From positions 1 through 64,000 of the forward strand of contig JADKBW010000006.1 in the NCBI GenBank assembly GCA_016714905.1: a stretch of DNA of 64,000 nt, read 5' to 3'. Under the pieces are notes generated by a model that ran no database searches, was not told the origin of the DNA, and worked only from the letters and a program-made list of their open reading frames with translations. This DNA comes from Flavobacterium sp. Lineage in GTDB: Bacteria; Bacteroidota; Bacteroidia; Flavobacteriales; Flavobacteriaceae. This document shows, in pieces, positions 19,212 through 27,463 of this stretch. Every line of letters begins with the position of its first letter. The first letter of the stretch is position 1. The translations under genes were made by a program, and so were the position numbers.

Positions 19212-19230
19212 GAATGTCTGCTAGACATTC
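19212..19230. promoter_or_regulatory. Palindromic site upstream of the TraB/sigma unit
   Basis: GAATGTCT-GCT-AGACATTC is a perfect 8-base inverted repeat with a 3-base spacer. It lies about 45 bases upstream of the TraB start codon. Its size and symmetry fit a dimeric regulator site, but no regulator is known for it. Confidence 0.35.
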
Positions 19231-19329
19231 TCCTCTTAATATCAAATGCCTCGGGCGATGATTTATTTTTTAGATTACGGGTCGTAAGTAATCAAAGTTT
19301 TCAAACGTTACAAAAAACCTTAAACTTTT

Positions 19330-20484
19330 TTAGAGAAGCGACTGAATGCATGCCATCAGCGAGGAAATTTCATCAGAAGTATTGTAGCTGTGAATGCAAA
19401 TCCGAAGTCGCTCTTGTCCTTCAGGAACGGTTGGAGACAAAATAGCTTTGACATCGAACCCTTTTTGTTGGAGTTGGGACGCAATGGATTTTACTTTCTC
19501 ATTTCCAGGAATAATGGCGCTTTGAATCGCTGATTTACTTCGCACAAACAGTGGCTTTAATCCCAATAATTGCTTTTGTTGATTAAAGAAATTGATGTTT
19601 TCTCGAAGTGCCTGTTGTGCTGCTTTTTCAGCGCTCAATTCATGATACGCGCAATAGATGGTAGCAATGGCGTGTGGTGATAGTCCAGTGGTGTAAATAA
19701 AACTACGGGCAAAGTTGACGAGATAATTCTTGAGTTCATCACTTCCTAAAATCGCCGCTCCGTGGCAACCTAAACCTTTTCCGAACGTCATTATTCTGGC
19801 AAAGATTTTATTTTGAACTTGTAATTGTTGCAACAATCCACAGCCATTCTCGCCAAAGACACCGAGCGCGTGTGCCTCGTCGACAACGATTAGTGCCTGG
19901 TGTTTTTCAGCGATTTCGATAATTGCGTCAAAGTCTGGGCAATCTCCATCCATAGAAAAAACAGATTCGGTGACGATGTAGATGGTTGACTGTTGTTGGT
20001 TATCGGCTGTCGGTTGGACTTTAGTAATAAGTCGTTCTAAATCCTCGTAGTCGTTGTGCTGGTATTTGTAGGCTTTGGCGTTTGATAACTGAATTCCATC
20101 TCGGATGGAGGCATGACAGAGCTCATCATAGAGAATAAAGTCGCCTTTTTGCGGCACGCTGCTAAAAAAACCAACATTAGCGTCATAGCCAGAGTTGAAG
20201 ATGAGTGCCGTTTCTGCTTGGTGAAATTCTGCGATGTAATTTTCGGCAAGTTCATAAAGCGGATGATTTCCTGATAAGAGTCGAGAGCCTGTTGCGCCGT
20301 TTTGACAATAATTATTATCGATTAAGAACTGATGCGTTTGATTGAAAATGGTTTTTGATTTGGCAAAGGCGAGGTAATCGTTGGAGGCAAAATCGATTGA
20401 ATTTGATGCTGAAGGCAATTGGCGCAGTGCGTTGTTTTGCTTTCGGGTTTCAAGTTTGGCGGAAAGATTCTTGGGAAACTTCAT
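19330..20484 (-). CDS. bioF: 8-amino-7-oxononanoate synthase
   Basis: A PLP-dependent alpha-oxoamine synthase that condenses pimeloyl thioester with alanine, the first committed step of biotin ring assembly. Visible: DFASNDYLAF, GATGSRLLSGNHPLY (residues 63-77), FNSGYDANVG, the PLP-stacking His in DELCHASIRDG, DEAHALGVFG (202-211) and the PLP lysine K236 in TFGKGLGCHGA. The length of 384 residues is normal. It is on the same strand as bioD, bioA and the ketoacyl synthase but is separated from bioD by the TraB, sigma and membrane-protein genes. Confidence 0.95.
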   Translation of the reverse strand: MKFPKNLSAKLETRKQNNALRQLPSASNSIDFASNDYLAFAKSKTIFNQTHQFLIDNNYCQNGATGSRLLSGNHPLYELAENYIAEFHQAETALIFNSGYDANVGFFSSVPQKGDFILYDELCHASIRDGIQLSNAKAYKYQHNDYEDLERLITKVQPTADNQQQSTIYIVTESVFSMDGDCPDFDAIIEIAEKHQALIVVDEAHALGVFGENGCGLLQQLQVQNKIFARIMTFGKGLGCHGAAILGSDELKNYLVNFARSFIYTTGLSPHAIATIYCAYHELSAEKAAQQALRENINFFNQQKQLLGLKPLFVRSKSAIQSAIIPGNEKVKSIASQLQQKGFDVKAILSPTVPEGQERLRICIHSYNTSDEISSLMACIQSLL

Positions 20485-20537
20485 TGGGTAAAGTTATCTC
20501 TTTTTGAAAAACAAACTAGATTTTGAATCCGGATTTT

Positions 20538-20613
20538 TAGCCCAGATGGCAGCGGTTATCCTTTTTGTTTTTCTTTAAAACAAAAAGATAGTAGCGAACA
20601 GCTGGAATAGCTT
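20538..20613 (+). repeat. Dispersed variable-core hairpin element, copy 3
   Basis: It begins TAGCCCAGATGGCAGCGG and ends AGTAGCGAACAGCTGG-AATAGCTTC. The core palindrome is CCTTTTTGTTTT / AAAACAAAAAGAT. It lies between bioF and atpC. Confidence 0.7.
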
Positions 20614-20618
20614 CTAAT

Positions 20619-20650
20619 AAAAAACGCCTAACAAAAGCTAGGCGTTTCTT
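20619..20650 (-). terminator. Terminator of the atpDC operon
   Basis: AAACGCCTA / TAGGCGTTT stem around ACAAAAGC with an A run on the plus strand, so it reads as T-rich on the minus strand just after the atpC stop. Confidence 0.75.
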
Positions 20651-20666
20651 TATAATTTGAATCGAA

Positions 20667-20948
20667 TTAGTCGACTAATACAATTACTTTATTATCTTTC
20701 ATCTCAATGGTACCAGAGGCAATCTTTAGTGAATAAAGTTGCTCGTTTACTTTGGTGAATTTCTCTGCTACTTCTTTATCGAATTTGAAAGAAGTTGCTC
20801 CAATTTTGATGACACCTTCTTTTAAAGTTGAAACGATTGGCGCGTGGTGATTCAATACTTGAAAACTACCGGCAACACCTGGAAGAGAAACCGAAGTCAC
20901 TTCTCCTTGGAACAATTTAGATTCTGGTGATACTATTTCTAAAATCAT
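20667..20948 (-). CDS. atpC: ATP synthase F1 epsilon subunit
   Basis: This 93-residue subunit of the F1 stalk couples rotation to catalysis and restrains ATP hydrolysis. The N-terminal beta-sandwich domain is visible: LEIVSPESKLFQGEVTSVSLPG, then GSFQVLNHHAPIVSTLKEG. The protein lacks the long C-terminal helical pair of E. coli epsilon, which is normal for Bacteroidota. It follows atpD on the same strand. The 73-base gap contains an inverted repeat. Confidence 0.95.
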   Translation of the reverse strand: MILEIVSPESKLFQGEVTSVSLPGVAGSFQVLNHHAPIVSTLKEGVIKIGATSFKFDKEVAEKFTKVNEQLYSLKIASGTIEMKDNKVIVLVD

Positions 20949-20972
20949 AATTTGATTAATTACGAATTTTTA

Positions 20973-21018
20973 AATTACGAATTACGAATGATGTTTCGTA
21001 ATTCATAATTCGTAATTC
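20973..21018. repeat. Inverted repeat between atpD and atpC
   Basis: AATTACGAATTACGAA and TTTCGTAATTCATAATTCGTAATT face each other around a short loop. The pairing is AT-rich and imperfect. It could form a hairpin in the atpDC mRNA. Confidence 0.5.
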
Positions 21019-21021
21019 TTA

Positions 21022-22533
21022 TTAAGCTTCTGCTAACATTTTTTGACCTGCTTCTACCACATCTTCGATAGTTCCTTTCAAGTTGAAAGCTGCTTCTGGA
21101 AGGTGATCTAGTTCTCCGTCGATGATCATGTTAAACCCTTTGATGGTATCTTTGATATCAACCAAAACTCCAGGAATACCTGTAAATTGCTCCGCTACGT
21201 GGAAAGGTTGAGATAAGAAACGTTGTACACGACGTGCTCTTGATACGGCTAATTTGTCGTCTTCTGACAACTCTTCCATACCTAGAATCGCGATGATATC
21301 TTGCAATTGTTTGTATTTTTGAAGAATCTCTTTTACTCTTTGTGCGCAATCGTAGTGCTCATCACCTAAGATTTGTGGCGTTAAGATTCTTGAAGTAGAA
21401 TCTAGTGGATCTACCGCTGGATAAATTCCAAGCTCCGCAATTTTACGAGACAATACGGTTGTTGCATCTAAGTGCGCAAACGTTGTTGCTGGTGCTGGAT
21501 CCGTTAAGTCATCCGCAGGTACGTAAACCGCTTGTACAGATGTAATAGAACCTTTATTGGTAGATGTGATACGTTCTTGCATCGCACCCATTTCTGTTGC
21601 TAATGTTGGTTGGTAACCTACCGCAGATGGCATACGACCTAAAAGTGCCGATACCTCAGAACCTGCTTGTGTAAAACGGAAGATGTTATCAACGAAGAAC
21701 AATACGTCTTTTCCTTGATCTGAACCTGCTCCGTCACGGAAGTATTCTGCAATCGTTAATCCTGAAAGTGCCACACGAGCACGAGCTCCAGGTGGCTCAT
21801 TCATTTGACCGAAAACGAAAGTCGCTTTTGATTCTCTCATTCCTGGCATATCTACTTTAGATAAATCCCATCCGCCTTCTTCCATAGAGTGCATGAACGC
21901 ATCTCCGTATTTTATAATTCCTGACTCTAACATCTCACGAAGTAAGTCATTTCCTTCACGTGTTCTTTCTCCTACTCCTGCGAATACTGAAAGTCCACCG
22001 TGACCTTTTGCGATATTGTTGATCAATTCCTGAATCAAAACTGTTTTACCAACTCCAGCTCCACCGAACAAACCAATTTTTCCTCCTTTTGCGTAAGGCT
22101 CGATAAGGTCGATTACTTTGATTCCTGTGAATAAAACTTCAGAAGATGTTGAAAGATCTTCGAATTTTGGCGCTGGTCTGTGGATTGATAGTCCGTTATC
22201 ACCAGTTTTAGGCAATTCTCCTAAACCGTCGATAGCGTCGCCGATTACGTTGAACAAACGTCCGTAAACATCCGCTCCGATTGGCATTTTGATTGGGTTT
22301 CCTGTACCTACTACTTCATAACCTCTGCTCAAACCGTCGGTAGAGTCCATCGAAATGGTACGAACGGTATTTTCACCGATGTGTGATTGTACTTCAAGTA
22401 CTAATAAAGTACCGTCTTTTTTAGTGATTTCTAGTGAATCATAAATTTTTGGAAGTTCAACATCTTTACCGTTGAAAACTACGTCCACTACTGGACCAAT
22501 GATTTGTGCAACTTTTCCTATTACTTTTGACAT
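21022..22533 (-). CDS. atpD: ATP synthase F1 beta subunit
   Basis: The catalytic subunit of the F1 headpiece, which makes ATP from ADP and phosphate using the proton or sodium gradient. Visible motifs: P-loop GGAGVGKTVLIQELI, the catalytic Glu in GERTREGNDL, the Walker B region VLFFVDNIFRFTQAGSE, SALLGRMPSAVGYQPTLA, DDLTDPAPATTFAHLDATTVLSR and the DELSEED-like LGMEELSEDDKL. The length of 503 residues fits Bacteroidota. It is followed by atpC only; the remaining ATP synthase genes are elsewhere, as usual in this phylum. Confidence 0.98.
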   Translation of the reverse strand: MSKVIGKVAQIIGPVVDVVFNGKDVELPKIYDSLEITKKDGTLLVLEVQSHIGENTVRTISMDSTDGLSRGYEVVGTGNPIKMPIGADVYGRLFNVIGDAIDGLGELPKTGDNGLSIHRPAPKFEDLSTSSEVLFTGIKVIDLIEPYAKGGKIGLFGGAGVGKTVLIQELINNIAKGHGGLSVFAGVGERTREGNDLLREMLESGIIKYGDAFMHSMEEGGWDLSKVDMPGMRESKATFVFGQMNEPPGARARVALSGLTIAEYFRDGAGSDQGKDVLFFVDNIFRFTQAGSEVSALLGRMPSAVGYQPTLATEMGAMQERITSTNKGSITSVQAVYVPADDLTDPAPATTFAHLDATTVLSRKIAELGIYPAVDPLDSTSRILTPQILGDEHYDCAQRVKEILQKYKQLQDIIAILGMEELSEDDKLAVSRARRVQRFLSQPFHVAEQFTGIPGVLVDIKDTIKGFNMIIDGELDHLPEAAFNLKGTIEDVVEAGQKMLAEA

Positions 22534-22604
22534 TGCTTATGTATTTATTAAATAGCTATTTAGGTTAATGAAAACAGTGTGCAAAAACACCTCTTTTTCG
22601 AGTG

Positions 22605-22634
22605 CAAATATAATTTTTTAAAATATAAAATCAA
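22605..22634 (-). promoter_or_regulatory. Promoter of the atpDC operon
   Basis: On the minus strand TTG (22632-22634) is separated by exactly 19 bases from TATATTTG (22605-22612), a full match to the Bacteroidota -33/-7 pattern. It lies about 72 bases upstream of the atpD ATG. Confidence 0.75.
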
Positions 22635-22718
22635 GATTATTTTTAGAAAAAAATATTGATTTTTTGAAGTATTCTCAGTTCTGAGGTTTAAATGAAAACG
22701 AGTCGCGCAAAACCAATA

Positions 22719-22750
22719 AAAAAAGCCATCAACTAAGTTGATGGCTTTTA
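22719..22750 (-). terminator. Terminator after the SGNH lipoprotein
   Basis: AAAAGCCATCAAC / GTTGATGGCTTTT is a perfect stem with a TAA loop, placed 20 bases after the minus-strand stop at 22770. Confidence 0.85.
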
Positions 22751-22769
22751 AAATAATTCCGTGATTCGT

Positions 22770-24335
22770 TTACGGCAAAAACGAAGGATAGCTCAAAGGG
22801 AAATCTTGCGGTTTGTACTTCTTAAATGATGAACCATAGGTTCTTTCAATTGCTTCTAAGAACTGATTAGCGATATAGGCATTTGCTCTTGCAGTAAGGT
22901 GAACGCCATCAAGACCGAAAGTCCCTCCTTGCACGAATTGACTAGTAAAATGGTACGTCCCGAAAAGAATTCCTCCATTACTTACCTTATTTAAAACTGC
23001 ATTGGCATCAACAAAAGCAAGACCTTTACTCTCAGCAATAGAACGAATGGAGCTGTTATAAGCATCCGTTGCCGTTTTAATTTCAGCAACTTCGGCAGCT
23101 GTAAGTACGCGATTATCTTGCATTGGATTTGAAATTCCAATTACATTAAAGGGAGAAGGTGCATCCGCCTGGTTAGTTCCAATTATTGAACTTGAAGTTA
23201 ACAAAATGTAATCTCTGTCATTACTCGGCGCATTTCTAGCATGCCTTGCCTGACCGTATAAATTCCCTAAAAAACCTGCCGTAGTTTCACCAAAGAGCGG
23301 TTCTAATTCCGCTGCAATTTGAACAGATAAATTGGGTAATGCTTGGTCAACTATTAGTAGTGGATTATTAGGTTCAACCGTCGCAATATTAGCATCGTCA
23401 GATAATAAAGTCACGAAACGATTGGGTTGACCTATTGCAGTTGTTATTTGGTTTATTGCACCAAATAGTTGGTTTAATTGCGCAGAACTTGATGCCGGTA
23501 AAGAAAGAGCAGTTATTGGGTTTGTTGGCACTGTTGTAAAAAACGGCACTGCATTGACATAAGGAAGATTGGCCACAACGCCTTTTGCTCCACCCGCAGT
23601 CATAGCATCTACAATTCCCGAATAGGTATTTGCGAAAACTGTAGGGTCGGTAATATCGTTCCCTCCATACGTGGCTGGGTCGAAATTTCCTGTTTGGTTT
23701 GTGCCAATTCCGCCAGATGTAGCATAGCTCAACACATCGTTATTTCCGATCCATAGGGAAAAGAATGTAGGATTTTGAGCGACTGCATCGGCAACTATAG
23801 TCGTACCTGTAGAAGATGCAAATCTAACAAAATATGGATTTGAAGCTCCGCTAGCAACGCCAGCAACATTGCCATAGCCTGGTGCTAATAAGTGAAAACT
23901 CTTAGCTCCAGGAACTCCCATATTATTGAACGGTCCTGTTAAGACATTTAAAATATCTGTTGATGGAGATGCACCTGGCAAAGGTACTGGTGATGCACCA
24001 TTAAAAATTAATCTTACTCCTTGAATTGGAAAACCACCTAGTAACAAACCACCAGCATTGTCATTCATTAAAGGCGTAGTAAAACTACCACCACCAACTA
24101 ATGCAAATTGGTCAGATAATAGTTTTGGATAAGCATTCATTTGTCCTGCTTTAAACAAAGCACCATCGCTGTAACCTGCTGTCAGTGAGTTGCCCAGCGC
24201 CACATATTTACTAAAGTCAGCAGTCCCTGCTGAAACTACTACTTCTGGTTCAATTCCAGAGGTGTCTTCTACTTCTTGTGAACAGGATACCATTCCCAAA
24301 GAAGCAATTAATATCCATTTTATATTTTTTATCAT
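22770..24335 (-). CDS. SGNH/GDSL hydrolase lipoprotein
   Basis: ATG 24335 gives a lipoprotein signal (MIKNIKWILIASLGMVSC with Cys18); the frame continues 14 codons upstream without adding a better start. SGNH blocks are present: block I GNSLTAGY, with Ser as the nucleophile; block III as IGNNDVL; and block V DGVHLTARAN, with the Asp and His. Mid-protein inserts are long (about 520 residues in all). The gene follows a TonB-dependent receptor with a gap of only about 20 bases, so the two are likely co-transcribed. Inference: an outer-membrane esterase acting on a ligand that the receptor imports. The substrate is unknown. Confidence 0.85.
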   Translation of the reverse strand: MIKNIKWILIASLGMVSCSQEVEDTSGIEPEVVVSAGTADFSKYVALGNSLTAGYSDGALFKAGQMNAYPKLLSDQFALVGGGSFTTPLMNDNAGGLLLGGFPIQGVRLIFNGASPVPLPGASPSTDILNVLTGPFNNMGVPGAKSFHLLAPGYGNVAGVASGASNPYFVRFASSTGTTIVADAVAQNPTFFSLWIGNNDVLSYATSGGIGTNQTGNFDPATYGGNDITDPTVFANTYSGIVDAMTAGGAKGVVANLPYVNAVPFFTTVPTNPITALSLPASSSAQLNQLFGAINQITTAIGQPNRFVTLLSDDANIATVEPNNPLLIVDQALPNLSVQIAAELEPLFGETTAGFLGNLYGQARHARNAPSNDRDYILLTSSSIIGTNQADAPSPFNVIGISNPMQDNRVLTAAEVAEIKTATDAYNSSIRSIAESKGLAFVDANAVLNKVSNGGILFGTYHFTSQFVQGGTFGLDGVHLTARANAYIANQFLEAIERTYGSSFKKYKPQDFPLSYPSFLP

Positions 24336-24358
24336 GATTCTTAAATTTTTAATTGTAA

Positions 24359-27172
24359 TTAGGGATTGATTGTCCATGAAACTAAATACTGCTGTCCTAT
24401 GCGACCAGCTCCAATAACTTGCAAGTAATCGTCACCGCCGATGTTAGACGCACTTAATTTTAGTACTGATTTCAGTACTGGAATACCGTAGGTAATTTGT
24501 GCGTCAAAAACAGTTACTTCCGGAATTGTACCATCAGCAAAAGAAGATTGCCATAGATATTCGCTACTCCATCTCGCATTAACATTAAATCCGAAATTTT
24601 TAAATAATTTTTCGTTTCCAAAAGACCCTTTGACTCTGTGTTTTGGTGTATTGAATCCAGCGATAAAAGATGGATCTCTTTCTTGATCGAATTCAAATTG
24701 CGCATGATTATAATTCACTCCTAATTCGAAATCTTTGTATACTTTTTTGGATGCTCCAGCTCCGAATCCCAATGAAGTAATTTGTGTAGCTGAATTCGAA
24801 TAAATTTGGAAAGTTCTAATATCTCTGTTTCGAATCGCTTGAATCGCAATATCAGTTAGTGGCAGTCCAACTTGAGCTACACCATAATAAGGAATTACCA
24901 ATCTACTAGTACTTAAGAAGTCATTGTAAATATTATAATATCCATTAATGTCGAATGATAAACCATTGTTTAATACCGTCTTGTATCCTAATTCAAATGC
25001 TTTTACCTGTTCTGGCTTAACCAAATTAGGTGTTGCGGCCAATTGCAAGACAGAAGTATCTTGTGTAATATTAAATTGTTTTACAGAAGGATCTGTGAAT
25101 GCAGGCATTGTATAAGCATCAACACCCGTAAAAGTGACCGTTGACGCTTGCCCTAATGCCACACCTGCCGCGCTTGTGTTGAGCGTTTCTGAGTAACGAA
25201 GTAAATTGTCCTCTTGAGAACCAATTAAAGCAAATGGTCCCAAATCTAAACCAATAAATAAATCTTGAGTAGTTGGATTTCTAAAACCAGTTTGGAATGA
25301 AGTTCTAAACACGTGGTTTTTCTTTTCTCCTGCTGCATAAACTAACGAAATTCTAGGAGAAACGAATCCGTTGAAAAATTCCGATTTATCATAACGAACA
25401 GAACCTGTTAATTTCAATCTATCATTTAAAACTTTTTTCTGCGCTTGAACGTAGGCTCCAAACTCTGTGTAGTTAATTGGACCGTCATAATCTGTAAAAA
25501 TTGATCCTTGCGAATCTAGCACGTACTGTCTAAATGAACCCCCAACTTGGAACTCAGCAACCTTAATTATATCTTTAAAGTTATAGTTGGCATCAGAGTG
25601 ATAAATTTTTGATTGATCTATAAATTTAGCCCCTTGAGTAAAATCAGGATTTTGAACTATTCTCGCTAAGGCATTATTGTATTCTGCAGTTCCCACTTGA
25701 AAACGAGGCAATCCGTTTGGCGTTAAATTTAGCGGATTCAACCCTAATTGTGGGAGTCCTGGTACTTGTGTTACATTATTATCTGCATAATTTCTTGCAA
25801 AAGAGGATGCTTGCTCGCCTGTTAATCCAAGACCTATTTGCGATTGCAAATAAGCCGTTACATAGTCTCTAAACCAACCTGCATCTGATTTAGCGGCTCT
25901 ATTGACGTTCCACGCTGCAAAACGCATATCGTATGAATCACCAGCATCTTCGGCAGTCACATAACCTCTAACGAAAAAGTTTTTCCCTTTTAACTCTAAT
26001 TTACCTTGTTGCATAATAAAGTTTTCCAGGCGATATCTATTTGCACCTTGGTAAACTGTATTTCCTATACCTACTTTATGTTGCAAGATGATTTCGAAAT
26101 CATTTTTCCAAGGTTTAAAATGGAGTGAAAAATCAGCTTTAACGCTTTCAATCTTGTTATCGTTTAAGTCTTGCTCTCGATAACCTGTTCTGCTAACCAA
26201 TCCTACATTTGGAATAAAATTAGTCACCTCATCTCCGTACAAATTCAATCCGTCATAATTTGGATTATTTTCATGACCAATTGTACCACCGGAAATACTG
26301 CGCTCATCGGCGGGAATCCATTCAGTGGCTTTCATTAAAGTAATATTTGCTTTCCCGGCAATATATTCATTAAATTTATGAGCTGCTCTCATTCCGAAAT
26401 CCCAATAGTCGTTTGTACCGGCTATATCTTGCGTGGTTTGTCCGTATTTACCATAAACGCTGATTCCTTGGTGAGTGAAAGGACTCTTACTATTCATAAA
26501 TAAAATTCCGTTGAAAGCATTGGCTCCGTACAAAGCGGAAGAAGCTCCTGGCAGTAGTTCAACATTTGCAACGTCCAATTCAGAGAGACCAATTAAATTA
26601 CCTAACACAGAATTCAGCGCTGGAGAGGAATTATCCATTCCGTCTACCAACTGCAAAAAACGAGTGTTCGCTACAGTAGCAAAACCTCTTGTGTTAATTG
26701 ATTTAAAATTAAGGCTGCTCGTGTTAAAATGTACTTCCTTTAAATTCTCTAAACCGTCATAATAACTAGGCGAAGTAGTGTTCTTAATATCCTTTAACCC
26801 CATTCTTTCAATGGTTACAGGAGATTCTAAAAGGCGCTCAGGCGTTCTAGATGCTGAAACAACAATTTCATTTAATTTTGTTTCTTCATCGATTAGAGTC
26901 ACCATCACTTTTTGATTGTTCGAAGTAATGCTGAGGTTCATTTTTTCGTATCCGACGCTGGTAACCTCCAGTTTAAATGGTAGACTAGCTTGGGAAGTCA
27001 ATTTGAAATTACCTTCGCTATCAGCAGTTGTACCTGCAGAATCTCCGACAACTTTAACATTAGCCCCAGGAATGGGTTGCTTCTTACTGTCCATGACTGA
27101 ACCTGTTACTATATTTTGCGCTTGAAGTACGCTACAAAATAAAAGTGACATAATAAATAGATAAAATTTCAT
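24359..27172 (-). CDS. TonB-dependent outer-membrane receptor
   Basis: This protein of about 937 residues starts at ATG 27172, which gives a signal peptide (MKFYLFIMSLLFCSVLQAQ). The longer open frame to 27328 is not needed. Residues about 22-105 form a carboxypeptidase-regulatory-like domain (VTGSVMDSKKQPIPGANVKV), common in Bacteroidota receptors. Next is the plug domain (LNEIVVSASRTPERLLESPV, VANVELLPGASSALYGANAFNG), then a 22-strand-type barrel ending in VSWTINP. No SusD partner is adjacent. It is paired with the SGNH lipoprotein. The ligand cannot be read from the sequence. Confidence 0.93.
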   Translation of the reverse strand: MKFYLFIMSLLFCSVLQAQNIVTGSVMDSKKQPIPGANVKVVGDSAGTTADSEGNFKLTSQASLPFKLEVTSVGYEKMNLSITSNNQKVMVTLIDEETKLNEIVVSASRTPERLLESPVTIERMGLKDIKNTTSPSYYDGLENLKEVHFNTSSLNFKSINTRGFATVANTRFLQLVDGMDNSSPALNSVLGNLIGLSELDVANVELLPGASSALYGANAFNGILFMNSKSPFTHQGISVYGKYGQTTQDIAGTNDYWDFGMRAAHKFNEYIAGKANITLMKATEWIPADERSISGGTIGHENNPNYDGLNLYGDEVTNFIPNVGLVSRTGYREQDLNDNKIESVKADFSLHFKPWKNDFEIILQHKVGIGNTVYQGANRYRLENFIMQQGKLELKGKNFFVRGYVTAEDAGDSYDMRFAAWNVNRAAKSDAGWFRDYVTAYLQSQIGLGLTGEQASSFARNYADNNVTQVPGLPQLGLNPLNLTPNGLPRFQVGTAEYNNALARIVQNPDFTQGAKFIDQSKIYHSDANYNFKDIIKVAEFQVGGSFRQYVLDSQGSIFTDYDGPINYTEFGAYVQAQKKVLNDRLKLTGSVRYDKSEFFNGFVSPRISLVYAAGEKKNHVFRTSFQTGFRNPTTQDLFIGLDLGPFALIGSQEDNLLRYSETLNTSAAGVALGQASTVTFTGVDAYTMPAFTDPSVKQFNITQDTSVLQLAATPNLVKPEQVKAFELGYKTVLNNGLSFDINGYYNIYNDFLSTSRLVIPYYGVAQVGLPLTDIAIQAIRNRDIRTFQIYSNSATQITSLGFGAGASKKVYKDFELGVNYNHAQFEFDQERDPSFIAGFNTPKHRVKGSFGNEKLFKNFGFNVNARWSSEYLWQSSFADGTIPEVTVFDAQITYGIPVLKSVLKLSASNIGGDDYLQVIGAGRIGQQYLVSWTINP

Positions 27173-27415
27173 TGGGTTTATATTTTGTTGGTTTATGAAG
27201 CCAATGTACAAATATTTTGAATATTCGTAAAAAAAACGAAGCGATAATTTCACTATTCTCAACCGCCATTGGGTCTTACTAACAATATGGCGAAAAACAC
27301 CGCTTTTTAAGTTTTTCTTAACGCTCAAGCAAAAAATGTAAAAAAAATATTATGCGTGCCTACAAAAGCGACGCATCTTTGAATTAATCACAATATAAAT
27401 GAGATTATTATCCAT

Positions 27416-27448
27416 AAAAAAAGCGAGATTGACTCCCGCTTTTTTTTA
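27416..27448 (-). terminator. Terminator after glmS
   Basis: AAAAAAGCG ... CGCTTTTTT stem with an inner GAG/CTC pairing, placed 16 bases after the minus-strand stop at 27464. The rest of the 27173-27463 gap is AT-rich leader of the receptor gene, with no other feature seen. Confidence 0.7.
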
Positions 27449-27463
27449 ATTTGTTGATAACTT

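Noticed and set aside
27173..27463. Possible glmS ribozyme or riboswitch near glmS
   Set aside because: The region lies downstream of glmS, and glmS is preceded by only 3 bases after the DUF4270 gene.
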